Translations under genes and position numbers: made by a program
In this document: positions 1 to 12,469 of the stretch, piece after piece
Numbering within the stretch: position 1 is the stretch's first letter
How the letters are laid out: each line of letters starts with the position of its first letter
Assembly: GCA_000320605.2 (NCBI GenBank)
Contig: KB445802.1
Span: 859,122-923,121, forward strand
Direction: 5' to 3'
From: Gelatoporia subvermispora B
Taxonomy: Eukaryota; Basidiomycota; Agaricomycetes; Polyporales; Gelatoporiaceae
Length of the DNA: 64,000 nt
Notes under the pieces: model-generated
The model's database searches: none
Seen by the model: only the letters and a program-made list of their open reading frames with translations
What the model was told of the DNA's origin: nothing

Positions 1-230
1 TCGATCCCCCACACTTCTCGCTTCGCCGCATTGACTCACGATCTTCCCCTCCTTCTTTGTGGCCCGTGCACCTGCTCCCCTTGCCCATGTGCACAGCTAT
101 ATCATCACGATACCCGCCGAAAGGAGGTTCTATCGCAATCAGCGATGGAGCGCGCCGAGTCCGGGCTGTGTTCTTTTCATCTGTATACGGTAAGCGCTAG
201 TTGAACGGCCTGGTTCGCATTCATATCAAC

Positions 231-2163
231 ATGTGGAGCAGATATCTGAGTATTGCAACACTTGTTGTGAGCAACGTCGGATACTTTGGGTCGTTCTCCT
301 TGAGCGTGTGCTCGCGCTATTACATCGCTGCGCCCATCTTCAAAGGCACGCAAAGCACTGGTTATACCGGTGCTAACTGTGCTGACCAGTCCTCCCCGAG
401 TAGTTCTACAAATTATGGTCTCACAAATCATCCTCGGTATACGGTAGGTTCACCACTGCGAGGGCCTCATTTCAGTTCTTGACCGTGAATCGACAGGACA
501 CTAAACATAGCGAGGCGTTCATCGTGGGCAAAGTGGGTGCTATTAGCCCTTTTCATTATCGCGACCACTGTAAGTCGACCTATCTGTCCGCAGCGTCATT
601 TCATCTCATGTCGATACCAACCACCATTCCAGCTTGAGTGGTTCACGAATCTCTTCCAACGAAACTGTACGTCATCGCGCTCAATCTTCTACGATAGTCT
701 AGCGCTCATTGCTTCTCCGCAGTCGAACAGAACTCGGTGCGAGGAGCTGCTCTTTCGTTATGTCTCACTTGTGGCTAACTTGACTTTTTAGCATCATAAG
801 TAGGTTTACTGCTTCGCGCTCAGGACCAGAATACTGACCTGCACTAGCTGTACAGCAGGGAACAATGTTGCTCACCTCTCGACGTGGCTCTTTTACGTCG
901 TAGCAATGGGCTATGACGTGATCACTCTTTGCATTTCGACTTGGTTCCTTCTTGGATTCCGCACGAGCTCTGGCCGGTGAGCACGTTTCGCGCTGTACTT
1001 CTTTGGGGTGATCAAGTGACCCAAAACTTTATCAGAATGACAGAATTAGTTCAAATGTAAGCTGCATTCGGTGTGACTACCCTGGAGTGCCACTGACATG
1101 TGTCTTTGATAGAATGTTGTACGATGGCCTGGGATACTTTGTCGTGCTAACAGGTATGTCTGGATTGGCCATACACACTTCGTTATTCCCATCATGCTTT
1201 CGTACTCTGTGGTCTACATCTGATGATGTCTCATACTCACCGTGTGCGCAGGCGCAAATATCTTTAATCTCATAATTTACCACACCTCCGACGAGGCTAC
1301 TCAGGTTCGTCGTTATCGGCGTTGGATTCCCTGGTGACATGCTGACGCAGCCACCCACAGTCATCCGCGTCAGTCCTCTTCACTGAACCTTGAATCCAGG
1401 CACGATATACTGACGCCCATTTGTCCTTCTCTGTCTACATTGTTCCCTACCCTGCATAGTGCTTCCCTCGGATATGCACTCACGTGGATCATGTCACAGC
1501 GAATCCTAATTCACCTGCGCGGTATGTCGCCGCTTGGGCGCCGTTTTGAACTTTGCTAACGCCGTGCTATCTGCAGAGGCCGCGGAGGAACATCATCGCG
1601 CGACGCACATCGTGACGCGCCCCCTGGAGTCCGCCCATGAGATCTCACACGCAATGCGCTCCCAATTCGAGGGCAAGAGCGGGCTTACGCTCGACCTCGA
1701 TCTTGAGCATGCGGGCGCAGACCGCGAGGCGGACTACACACACGCGCGACCGAAGCACCACACCGGCGACCCAGCGAGCCCGCAACGCGACACGCCGTCA
1801 TACAGCGGCTCGCGGCCATCGCGGCCGCACGGGCTCGTGCACTCGCGCACGGCCCAATCGCAGTCGCAGTTCGAGACAGAGTCGGAGTGGTCGCGCGACC
1901 CGCTCGAGTCGCTGTTCGCGTCCGAGCCGTCGTTCGTCGCGCCGCGGCGGACGGGCGAGCAGAGCGGCCCCGTCTCGCGTGTGCCGAGCGAGCGCGGCGC
2001 GGACGGGGAGGAGCTCGACGAAGTCAGCGAGCTCCCGCGCGATCTGCGCGTGCAGGTCCAGCGCAGCGTGGAGGTGACGGTCGAGTATGGTGCGACGACG
2101 TACGATCGTGAGTCGTACCGCAAGCCACGGCTCGCGTGGGACCCCATGCGCAGCATCAAGTGA
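231..2163 (+). CDS. Multi-pass fungal membrane protein, function unknown (13 exons)
   Basis: Exons 231-345, 401-443, 497-569, 633-666, 723-736, 792-799, 848-976, 1036-1056, 1113-1153, 1252-1304, 1361-1368, 1460-1521 and 1577-2163 join into 395 codons in one frame. The first ~215 residues carry about six or seven hydrophobic helices and the blocks MVSQIILGIR, LEWFTNLFQR, HHNCTAGN, MLYDGLGYFVVLTGANIF and YHTSDEATQSSAASLGYA. I recognise these as a family of integral membrane proteins common in Agaricomycetes with no assigned function. The C-terminal ~180 residues are polar and look disordered and cytosolic. Exons 5, 6 and 11 are only 14, 8 and 8 nt; they were placed from the expected protein blocks and have proper splice sites. 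Intron 1 (346-400) is GC-AG. The start at 231 is the first ATG in frame before the first helix; a short upstream exon cannot be excluded. It is convergent with the next gene. Confidence 0.85.
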
Positions 2164-2900
2164 GGCGGCGAGTATTCCCCTTCGGCCTCAACGCACCTCA
2201 TCGTCTGTAGTGGACTGCACCTGCTGGACCCCACCGCCGCGCCATCGCACACTCTTCCGTACATGACCCGACATCTATCATTATGACTTCATGCCCCTCA
2301 GATTATTCCCCGACTCGTCGATCAACCGGCATCCGCTCCTCACCCGTCCTCACCCGTCCTGAATATCTACAATCGACATAACGACCCTGCACTGATCCTG
2401 CATTAACTGCTATCCTAGCATCCCACTATCTGCTGTTCGTTCATTTGCTCCGCTTTCGAATCTTCTATCGCTGCAACAATCACCATCTACTGCTTACTGT
2501 CGAGGAACTAGCGGTTCGGCACGGTCCCACGCTGCCAATCGTGCGCTTCTCTCCCGGCTTCTCAAGCTCCCGTTGCACTAACCAGGCGCTCCGCGCCGTG
2601 TATGTACGTGTGTTCTTGCTGTACTGTACTGGCTATTCGTGCATAATTGGGCTATATGTATCTCCTGCGCAACCATTTCTTCGACCGAGTCTCCACGCTC
2701 CCGCGACGGAACGCCCGGCGGGGCCTCGTCGTCCGTCCAAGTCACTCGTAACAACATAGCATACACAGTAAAGAGCGCTAGACAATAACACAGAGAAGTT
2801 AGATCTCGTAAGGCTACCGTGACATCGCACGGCGCCCGCATTCGCACATCTGCTACAAGATATCACCTGTATGACAGGAACATGACGAGAAGTGAGTACG
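2164..2900. other. Convergent intergenic region
   Basis: This holds the 3' ends of the membrane-protein gene (+) and the KH-domain gene (-). It contains pyrimidine-rich stretches and a short CCTCACCCGT duplication near 2338-2360. I see no gene in it. Confidence 0.6.
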
Positions 2901-4488
2901 CTACGCAGGAGGCGGCGGCGGCGGAGGGGCCGGATCGCTGGGAGGGGGTGCAGAACCAGGAGGCGTGGGATCGGCGCCTGAGGCGGCTCCGGTATACCCT
3001 TGTTGAGCATAGTATTGCGCGTACTGCTGTTGCTGCCACTCCTTGAACTGGGGTGAGTTGACGTCGTAGCCGTACGCAGCCCTGCAGCGAAGGTCAGTGT
3101 GACTCTAAAACCGTGAGACGTGGGTGCGCATACCAGTATGCAGCGTAGGCATCCGCGTCGCTTGCTGAAGGCGCGGCCCCGGCCTGGGCCTGGCCCGGGG
3201 ACGCTTGCGCACCCGGAGCAGGCGGTGCGCTGCCGTCTGGCGGGGGCGGAGGCTGCTCGCCCGGCGGTGGGGGCGGCTGACCACCTGGCTGGGGCGGGGC
3301 ATAGCCCTAAGACACCAAGAGTTAGCGATCACAACCGGGGATACAGACCAAGATATAGTGAGCGGACTGTCGCAGTCAACGGCACACGCGGGTGGAAAGG
3401 AGAACGGGAGGAGTATACATACGGGGTAGGCGCTGTAGGCGGCGTACTGTAACTGCAGCTGCGCTTGGTGCAGCTCCATTTGCTGCTGCTGGAGCATGGT
3501 CTTCACCTTGGCATGCTCGGCCTGCACGACCTCGAGCAGGTCCTCCGTGAGTACCTTGGCGCGCGCGACTTGGCCGTCGTCAGGGCCGCTGGGGCAGGGT
3601 CAGCGACGGGTCAAATGTGAAAGGTGTGGTATACTGACGTGACGTGGATGTACATGGGCTCATCGTGTTCGTGTCCTGTTTCCTGGTCGACGAAACCGGA
3701 TCCGATACCCTTGATTTGAACGCGAGTGCCTGTTTCTTGTTGAATGTATTTGACGAACATACCCTACTGGCGTATAAGTACTTGAAGCACTCGGACACGG
3801 TGTGCGCCATACCTGCGGCCCGACCACCTTCGCGCGTACATTGAAGTTCCGAATAGTGTCAATACCGACGGGGATCTTCTCCTCCGGCCATTTCCTCTGC
3901 AAGCTTGTGAGTTAGCTTGCGGTCACAGATAACGATGACAATGACGTACCCTCAGGCGGTCTTTCTTGTCCTCGACCAACGAGCCCATGTCCAAGTTGAT
4001 GAGCTCGGTTACTTTGTCAGTGGCCCTATCGAGGATCTCCTGTGTTGTTGCGGATATATGGAGGTATAATGGGGGATCTTTCTCCGTCGCTTTCGACCGG
4101 TCAGGGTACCATGTTCCTTTTGTGCTCACGGATGCGCCGGTCTCTTCGTGGATCTATGCGATACACCTCGTGAGTATGTGTTCAGCTGGAAGGGTCATAG
4201 CATGCGCACCTGCTGCTGCGTCGAGCCTTTCGTCAGCAAATACCTGTTCCTCACATCGTTGATATCAATGTCATGAGTAAAGTCTCCGTCATGAGGGTCC
4301 TTTGATCCAGATCCTAGCCCGCCACCAGGAGCACTCGCGAATTGCGCTGCGATTTTCGCTGCAATGGCAGCAGCCGCGGCCGCTGCCTCTGCCGCTGTTT
4401 TGCCCTCCTCCGTCTTGACCGCTTTCACCGGCCCATCCGCCTCATTTCCTTCTGGACCAGCCTGATCCCACTTGCGTTTCGAAGACAT
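2901..4488 (-). CDS. KHDC4/BLOM7-like KH-domain RNA-binding protein
   Basis: Exons in coding order are 4210-4488, 3950-4153, 3813-3896, 3639-3763, 3423-3588, 3134-3306 and 2901-3081, giving 403 aa. The N terminus has an SSKRKWDQ motif and an alanine-rich stretch, then a block around residues 75-150 (DIDINDVRNRYLLTKGSTQQQ, EETGASVSTKGTWYPD). A second, atypical KH domain follows around 175-265 (FNVRAKVVGPQGMFVKYIQQ, MYIHVTGPDDGQVARAKVL). This order and these motifs match animal KHDC4 (BLOM7) and plant RIK, nuclear RNA-binding proteins linked to splice-site choice; the role here is inferred from them. The C-terminal ~140 residues are glutamine-, tyrosine- and proline-rich and end in a proline run. 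It is divergent from the helicase gene, with 195 bp between the two ATGs. Confidence 0.88.
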
Positions 4489-4683
4489 AGCGCGAGCACA
4501 GGAGATTGGAAACGAGCACGGGAAAGCTTTCACGCCCACTTCGGCGAGCGCGACTTCGCAAGCCCGGGAGGTATTTGGTTTGGCTTTGTTTGGTTTCGGT
4601 GGCACATTCTTTCTAAATACGATTTTTTTTTGCAACGCACTACTTGTCTGTTAACGCCTCGAGCTCTCAACCAGCTCGACAAA
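4489..4683. promoter_or_regulatory. Shared divergent promoter, KHDC4-like / DEAD-box helicase
   Basis: 195 bp separate two outward-facing start codons. An inverted CCAAT box (ATTGG) lies at 4505-4509, about 175 nt before the helicase start, and a T-rich run follows at about 4620-4632. No TATA box is clear. Confidence 0.5.
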
Positions 4684-7171
4684 ATGGCGCTTTCGTTCTG
4701 GGCGAAAGCTGCCCGAACATCCCCTCTGGCCGTCGGGGGACTGTTCCGTGCAACAAGATGCGCCCGTGTCCCGCGATATGGTCAGTATTGAGCTGTGTTC
4801 GGACTCGACAACACTGGTGCTAATTTTTTCTTCACCCTACAGTATCATTATCTGCACCGAGTCGCATCACTTCAGCCCGAGCATACAGCAGCACTGCTAC
4901 TGCTGTCGAGGAGAAGCCCGAGGAAGAGCCCGAGGACCAGCTTGAGGAAAAGCCTGAGGTGGCTGAGGAGAATGTCGCCGACTCTGTGGTCGAGGGCTCC
5001 CCGTTTTCTTCCCTCAGCAAAATCGTCAGCTACGAAACCATCAAAGCTATCACAGTCAGACCCATGAAGCTCACCAACATGACCTCTGTTCAATCCGCCG
5101 TCCTTCCCTTGATGCCCCAACTCACAGCACCCTACAATCCGGAGCCGGAAGACGGCTCGAAACCCCTTGCCCGCGACCTTCTTGTGAAGGCGCGGACCGG
5201 TACCGGCAAAACCTTGGCTTTCCTTGTCCCCGTCATCGAGGCACGTCTTAAGGCAATCAAGGAACACGGCAAGCAAGCGGTAAAGGATGCTGGTCTCGTA
5301 ACTGACAAGCACCTCGAGTCTCGCGCACAACGGATTTTCGCAAAGACCGAGGTCGGTGCCCTGATCATCAGCCCGACGCGCGAGTTGGCAACACAGATTG
5401 CGAACGACGCCATTCGGCTCACGCATCACCACGATGGATTCGAGGTCAGGCTTCTCGTTGGCGGCAACAGCAAGGGTAAACAGGTCCGGGACTGGGTCAA
5501 GGGCAGGCGCGACATCGTCGTCGCCACCCCTGGTCGTCTGAGGGATATGCTACAGACTGAGCCGGAGATCAAGGCTGGTATCGCTAAGACGAAGACAGTG
5601 CGTACACTTCATCTGTACACGAACTGTATTTATAATTGACCTGCTCTTAGCTCATTCTCGACGAGGCCGACACGCTCCTGGAGATGGGTTTCCGCGACGA
5701 CATCGATGCTATCAAGTCGTACCTGCCTCCGACCCCCGTGCGGCAGACGTTCCTCTTCTCGGCTACGGTTTCTCGTGCCATCCAACAGGTCGCCCGTGCG
5801 ACTCTTGACAAGAACCACCTGTTCATCAACTGCGTTTCGGACGATGCGCCTCCGACCCACGCTCACATCCCGCAATACCACACGGTCCTGCCGAACGCGA
5901 GCTCTCAGATGCCGTACATCCTCAACCTCCTGGCACACGATCAGCTCACCAACCCCGGCGCGTCCAAGGTCATTGTCTTCATGCCAACTACTAAGATGAC
6001 CCAGCTGTACTCGACGCTCCTGATGCAGCTCAAGAGCACGCTCCCCGCGGGTAATCAGACCATGGTTTACGAGATGCACTCCAACAAGGCCCAGCACCAA
6101 CGCGACACTACCTCGGAGCGATTCAGGAATGACAAGTCTGGCGCTTGTGTGCTCGTCTCGTCTGACGTATCTGCTCGCGGCGTTGACTACCCCGGTGTTA
6201 CCCGTGTTATCCAAATCGGTATTCCGGCCAACTCTGACCAATACGTCCACCGTGTTGGCCGTACCGGCCGTGGTGCTAGCAAGTCTGGTCGCGCTGACCT
6301 CGTCCTGCTGCCTTGGGAGATCGGCTTCGTCACCTGGCAACTTACGGACATGCCGCTCAAGCCGCTCACAGTGAAGGAACTCTACGGACAGGTGAACGAG
6401 CTCGTCGAGAAGCTTGACTCAGACCCGAAGTCTTTCTTCAAGGGTGTCGCCTTCCCTAACCCCTACGACAAGCTCGGCCGCGAGCGCGTGGTCCCGCAGG
6501 CATTCCCGACTCCGTACAAGCCGAAGTACGAGGGCATCCCCGACGCCATCAAGCTCCTGCTTAACCGCATTGACGAAGAGGCCGTTAAGGAGACCTTCGC
6601 GTCCGCGCTCGGCTTCTACTTCGGTCGCTCGCCCGAGTTGCGTGTGCAGCGTTCCATCATCCTCCAGGGTCTCCGCGACTGGTCAGTCGAGGCGATGGGT
6701 CTCCCTGAGCCTCCCTACGTCTCCGAGCAGTACCTCCAGCGCCTCGGTCTCAACGACGGCCGTACGAAGCGCTTCGGTACTAATGTTCGTCGTGAGGACC
6801 CCCGCCCGCAACGGTCGGGTAGTTCACCCTGGATGGGCCGCGGTAACCAACGGCTCCGCATGGAGCGCGAGGCCCAGGGCCCAACTAGAAGCCACGACGA
6901 GGAGTACACGCCCGACCCCAGGGACCCGAGCACGCCTCCGGACATGTACCGCCAGCGCAAGAACTTCTCAGAGGATTACCAGCGCAGGCCCCGCGAGGAC
7001 TTCGGCGAGCGCAGGAACAATGAGTTTGGTTACCGCAAGCCTCCTGGCCAGTTCCAGCCGCGCGGCAACGCATTTGGCGTGCGCCGGGACCGGGACCAGG
7101 GCCAGGGCTCGCAGCGGTGGGGCGACGATCGCAGACGTGGTCGACAGGACTCGGAGGAGGGCGATTTCTAG
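4684..7171 (+). CDS. MSS116: Mitochondrial DEAD-box RNA helicase, Mss116-like
   Basis: Exons 4684-4780, 4843-5597 and 5651-7171 give 790 aa. The first ~40 residues are rich in R, A and S with no acidic residues up to an RAYSS site, a typical mitochondrial presequence. Helicase motifs in order: Q motif TSVQSAVLP, motif I ARTGTGKT, Ia PTRELATQ, Ib TPGRLRD, II DEAD, III SAT, V SSDVSARGVDYPGV and VI HRVGRTGRG. A basic tail rich in R, G, D and Q follows (from about residue 650), as in yeast Mss116, which unwinds RNA during mitochondrial intron splicing and translation. The identification as a mitochondrial DEAD-box protein is firm; orthology to Mss116 rather than another mitochondrial member is likely but not proven. 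Intron 2 falls just before the LILDEAD block. Confidence 0.92.
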
Positions 7172-7654
7172 ATGAAATCTCGCTCATTTGGGATTGAGGG
7201 TGCGCCGCCGCTGCTGTGCGCTGCGCTAGGCATGCGCAGGGCGGAGGGCTGTATGATAGTTTGTTCTACTAGCGCTATTAAAAGTTGTAATACTGGTCGA
7301 TGCATATCTTCCTAGACGTATCAATATTGCTCCACACATTCGCAAAACAAATACTTGACTTAGACTGCCTGAAGACAATCGCCAAACACGGCGAGAAGTA
7401 AACAAAAATTTCGCAGCCACATGTGTTCCAGGCAAAGCTACCTACCATTCACAGAATTACCTGATCCTGAACGCTCTGTCACGCAGGGAAGAATCCGTGG
7501 CTCATGAGACTAGGGACATGGTGCGTTTAAGAATATACTGCCATAATGTTCCAGTTCACCAGGATCGATACGAAGAAGAGTAACGTCAACATATATTACA
7601 CAATTCGCAGAGCATAATCACAACGATAGAGACAACAGAAGACAAAGCATATGG
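7172..7654. other. Convergent intergenic region
   Basis: AT-richer DNA between the helicase stop and the MSH2 stop, presumably holding both 3' UTRs. No gene seen. Confidence 0.6.
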
Positions 7655-10600
7655 TCAAAGAGATGCCAAGACATTTTGGACCCACGCATTACCCTCCATG
7701 CGCGGACGGAATTGCTCAACGCATTTCCTCAATTCTTCAAACTGCGCTTCCGGAGAAGTATCTTCATCTGCCATGACAATGTCTTCGCCATCCGTCGCCG
7801 GTGTATGTGCAGCCCAGGTGCGCAAGAACTCTTCGACGAGCTGAGTACCCTCCTCAACGACTTCCGGAGGCAGTTCAGCGTCGCCGTTGTGCTCTGTATA
7901 CGGTACTTGAGACATGACGATTGTATCGAAACAAGAGTGATCTTACCTGTGTTGAAATCTTCCAGTTCATCCGCTTTGCGTTTAGCGAGCTATTGTTATC
8001 GTCAGCAGAGCAGTCATAGTCTCGAGACTGGATCTACACACCTTGACGACATTCTCCGGGAAGTTGGCAAGCTCAGCTACATGTATACCGAAACTCTGGT
8101 CGCAGATGCCTACAGCAATGTTGGAATGTAACTTTTTACATATCCAGACTGTGCTCACCAGGCTCCACTTTGTATAGGAGAGTAATTTCCCTGTCACGCG
8201 CAGCTTCATCCGAGTTCGATACATGCGCAACCACGTGTAGATTCTTCACATGGGGGACCTCTTGGTCGAGAGCCGTGAGCTCATGGAAATGGGTCGCGAA
8301 GAGACAAAAGGCGTGGATTTGGGACGCAATATGCCTAATCACGAGATGAGATAATATTGGATCACGTTTAAATGACACTCACTCTGAGATTGCCCACGCA
8401 AGACCGAACCCATCATATGTGGAAGTTCCTGGCGAAAGGCCCAGTCAGTAATCGCACGTAACATCGTCAGCAGGAACTCTGTCGGTCTACCTCGTCCAAG
8501 TTCGTCGATGATTATAAGAGAATCCTTGGAAGCAGACTGGCAGCAGGCTCATTAAACAATTCCGAGCAAGAGGTTGGCTGAGTCGTACCCGTAAAATTGT
8601 CGCAGTCTCAAGCATCTCCGCCATGAATGTCGATATACCCTTCAGTTGACTGTCCCCTGCACCCACACGGCACAGGATTGAGTCGAAGACCGGGACGCGG
8701 GCCTCTGAGCACGGTACGAAGCTTCCGGCTTGGGCCATCAAGGCGATTACTCCAACCTGAAGTAAAGTGTCAGATAGTACCAGAGAAAGAGAAAGTCAAG
8801 GAACGACTGACTTGTCGGATGTATGTACTCTTGCCACCCATGTTTGGCCCCGCTACATGCATAGCGGGTGAGTAACTGGGAGGTTGCGAGCTTAGTCCCC
8901 CTTACTGATAATTTGAAACTCGCTTTCATCTGAAGACGTAGCGTAAGGACGTGTTATTTTGGGGCATAACTTCATTCACACCTTTGATCATCTCAACGTC
9001 GTTGGGGATGAAGCTAAGGTCATCCTGAACCTCAAGACATGGATGACGCGCCTCCTTCAAGATCAAGCTGCCTGAACCTGACCGAACTGTGAACGGAATA
9101 CCCTTACATGATTGGTGAGAGTACAGACCTTTTTCGAGAAGCGTTGGTTTGACATATGCCTCCGGAGCGTTGACGGCGACATGAGCTAAACTGTGCGAAC
9201 TTGAGTTCAGACGTCAACCGAATCAGGCAGGAGAACCGACCTAATGATGACATCGAGGTGCGCGATGACACCGTTCCATGCCTCCAGAACAGGTGTGTAG
9301 GTCGCTGATGAAGTCAGGATTTCAGTCGGAGACCCGGATTTTCCTGTACTCACATGCAATGTTCACAACTTCCTTCACCAGACCACTCTGCGTCCTCGAA
9401 TATGCGTCCGTGGTCTCCTGATACTGATTCGCAAGCTCTCTGAGGGGTGTTGTGGTAAAGAAGACGCCGCTCTTGAGCGTGCCCAACTCCGGGTATTTCT
9501 TCTTGCCGGTGATAACTCGCGCATCCTGTCCCAGACACAATCACATTCCGATGAAACAGTCGACATTCGAAGACTGACTTACGTTCTTTGTCACGCGGAA
9601 GCAATATCCGTGAACTGGGGAGTTTTCCAGGTGCAACTTCTTGTCCAACTCCAGGTCGAGGTCGTTGGCGACTGCCCGGTGCTGGCTGTCCAGACCATCT
9701 CTGATTTCTCTCAGTTTTTCGGCGAGCTTTTGCAGACGTTCGTCGAAGTCGGGCTTGATCACGAAGTTGTGATTCTCTAGCTCATCGAGGTCGAGCGTCT
9801 GCTCGACCATCTCAGCATACTTTGAGAGGCTTGTCTCATATTCCTTGAAGAAAGGGTCAGTCATTTGTGGACCATGAAGAACAGTATACCTACCCGCAGC
9901 TTTGTCAGATACATCTCATCGATGAGTGCTTTCAGGTGATCTTGATCAGTGGTCTCGAGCCCATCCAAGGATGAGATGAGACCCTCCAACTAATAGGGTC
10001 ACATACGAAATCATCGTCAACAACGGTGAAGATCTCGTAATGATCGATCCTACCTTTAGGACTGCTTGATAAACTCGAACTACATCTTCCAGCGAGGCAG
10101 CAGACTTCTGAAATCGTTTGCAGATGCGATGCATGTCTGGCATCATCCTCAAGAAGTCGTCCTGCAGGGATGACGTAATGCGTGAGCGATGCTATTTGGA
10201 TGAAACCTTCATATTGTGCGTACCTGAAGCGTCCTACGGGCGTTCGAGTCGGTGACAAAAAGTTCTACGAGATTCTGTCTCTTCCCTGTGGCGGGTCGTC
10301 GATGTTGTACTAGTCAATTATCAGGGTTAGCACTCACGAATCTCATGCAGATTCACCAGAGGCTGTTTGAGCCAAGCAGCCAGCAGGCGAGAGCCCTGGG
10401 CAGTTTTGCACTTGTTGAGCAAGCCGAAAAGCGTGGTATTCTTGTTTGACCCCTAAAGTGCGACCATGCCAAATCAGTTCGTGAGGACATAGTGTTATAA
10501 TGTCCTCTACTGACGATGTTACCAGGCGCTTCAGTGAGGTTGAGTGCCCGTAGTGCACTCGCATCTAGTTTCATGAATTGGGATAAGTCATGTGTCCGGA

Positions 10601-11826
10601 TGGTATATGCGCCGTGATTGGTCGGGTCGGACATCAGGGAGAGATATGAAATGAGGGCGGAGAGAGCAGATGGTGCGACAGGCAAGGAGAGTTGGGCTGT
10701 TTGCAAGAGAGTACATTGTTTAATCTATGGGCACCGATTTAAATTTCAACTACGCACGTATCGTTAAGGAGGCATCAACACTTGATGAAGAAGGTATTGA
10801 GCTGGGATTTAGCAGACGCATCAGGTCGTCTTGGACATTCTTTGTCGTGAATTCGCCTGAAGGAAAGTGGAGTAAGGATTATGTATGGCATGGAAGGAAC
10901 GCCGTGTGAACACTAACTGGGTTTGCGCTCTGTGATCACCACACCACATCGATCCAGAACGTCCTTCAGCTTCTTGAGCTCCAGGTCCCGCTCGGTAGTA
11001 CCAGAAGCAGTACCAGTCGGTATCAAGGCTTCCTTGACCGATAATTGGATGACGAGGGTCTGTATATGCGTGAGCTTTGAGATCCCCCATGGTAATTTTC
11101 AGGTGGAGTGTCATATACCTCTAAATTGGAGAATACATCATTGTCGACAAAGTCCGCCACTCCTATTTCGCGAACTGTCGCATCAGCAAACGCAACACCA
11201 ACTGACTTCGTCTTCGCCTTCACGGATTCCCCTGCAGAGATTGAGGATGTGACCTTAACGGCCATGACGATGGGCGCCGCCATAATATCCGAATTTCCAA
11301 ACAACAAATCCTCCACTGCTTGCAGATTACCCGGAGACGCCTACCGAGCCATGTTTAGTGAACAACCGCTGGAGATTCGACTACGGACCTCTTTGTCCAG
11401 CCTGAACTTGGTCGCCTTCTTGCCTTGCCCAGCTTCTGGAACCCATATTTCCACCTTCAGTTGCCTAGATGTGAGCGCCTCGCGCAAGAACTCGACAGCC
11501 TTCGCTTCACCGAGTATTACACTCGGCAGACCAGCGCGTCCACCAGGCCCGAGGTACTTGATGACCGTGTTCGTCCGGAAGACATGGGTGGCTACATAGA
11601 GAGCATCAGGACCATGTGCAGAGTAGTACTCGTTGCGGTAGAAGAGTCGCAGCGTGCCATCCTCTGGAGACTTCTTCGGGAGCTTTGCGAAGAACGAACA
11701 GAACCCCGGGTGCGATGCGTTGTCTAATGTGCGCCGTCAATGATAACTCGCAATTCAAGATATGTCCTCAGTCTGACCAATATCATAGTCCGCATCTTTT
11801 TCTTTTCCTCCATACATGAGTGCCAT
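7655..11826 (-). CDS. MSH2: DNA mismatch repair ATPase MSH2
   Basis: Twenty-four exons from ATG 11826: 11778-11826, 11389-11723, 11119-11340, 10918-11059, 10758-10856, 10515-10696, 10338-10452, 10224-10285, 10054-10161, 9894-9989, 9583-9843, 9354-9525, 9241-9304, 9129-9190, 8982-9077, 8906-8929, 8812-8852, 8589-8756, 8491-8536, 8383-8428, 8159-8334, 8042-8109, 7947-7989, 7655-7905; 975 aa (yeast Msh2 is 964). Seen in order: an N-terminal mismatch-binding domain ([18 protein letters not shown]), connector and lever regions ([33 protein letters not shown]), Walker [14 protein letters not shown], a signature region ending [17 protein letters not shown], Walker [13 protein letters not shown] and THFHELT. 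Near the C terminus [16 protein letters not shown] is the MSH2-type helix-turn-helix signature. The protein pairs with Msh6 or Msh3 to recognise mismatches. A cluster of ACGCGT boxes lies 64-103 nt upstream of the start codon. Confidence 0.96.
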
Positions 11827-11889
11827 GGCTGCGGAGAGGCTGGCCTCAGGAAAACGGCCGCGGTGAAGTGCAGATCAAGTTATCAACAC

Positions 11890-11929
11890 ACGCGTCGCGC
11901 GTCAATATTACAGACGCGTCGAGACGCGT
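11890..11929 (-). promoter_or_regulatory. Cluster of three MCB (ACGCGT) cell-cycle boxes upstream of MSH2
   Basis: The palindrome ACGCGT occurs at 11890-11895, 11914-11919 and 11924-11929, with partial copies (GCGCGT, CCGCGT) between and beside them. The last two are spaced 10 bp apart, one helical turn. In yeasts this motif binds MBF (Swi6-Mbp1) and drives G1/S expression of replication and repair genes, including MSH2 and MSH6. MBF control here is inferred from motif and position. Confidence 0.75.
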
Positions 11930-12469
11930 CCGCGTCAAGGCGCGCTTTCAATCTCCGCTAAAATTCAGCCGATAAAATCTGCTGCCTGCGTCAGTCGCCA
12001 GCTTTTGGTGGTTGCTCTCTCCATCCATGTACATGAGCTCCTCCTCCATTGATATGAATACCTGTGAATGCTATGCGTCAACATTCTGGACGTCGTATTT
12101 CCTGCTTCTTTTGCTAGACATGGAACGCTACTTTGCTGTCTTCCGCTACCACCGCTGTTTCAATTTACTTCCGAGTGATCTCTGTGAGATCTGCACTCTT
12201 TGTGTACAGACGCAGCGGGTTTCTACCGCAGCTTCTGATAGGATTGTTGGGTGCTATATTACCGACTTTGGTCCGTCTTCCTTTATTACTTCCGTACCTG
12301 CTCTTGTACGGTATTGGAGTTTGTCACGGGAGATACATCTGTACGGGGTACCCTACTTGTACGTATGACGAGGTTAAGAGTTGATATAGACAAGCAGTCC
12401 GGTTTCTGCCGAACTACGAAATTGGGGCATCGCAGGTCCGTAAAGCAGTCCACGCGCTTTATGATGAGG

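Noticed and set aside
1734..2264. Minus-strand 176-codon frame over the last exon of the membrane-protein gene
   Set aside because: Antisense shadow; the plus frame continues the spliced membrane protein.
5630..6340. Minus-strand 236-codon frame opposite the helicase
   Set aside because: It lies exactly opposite conserved helicase motifs in the plus frame.
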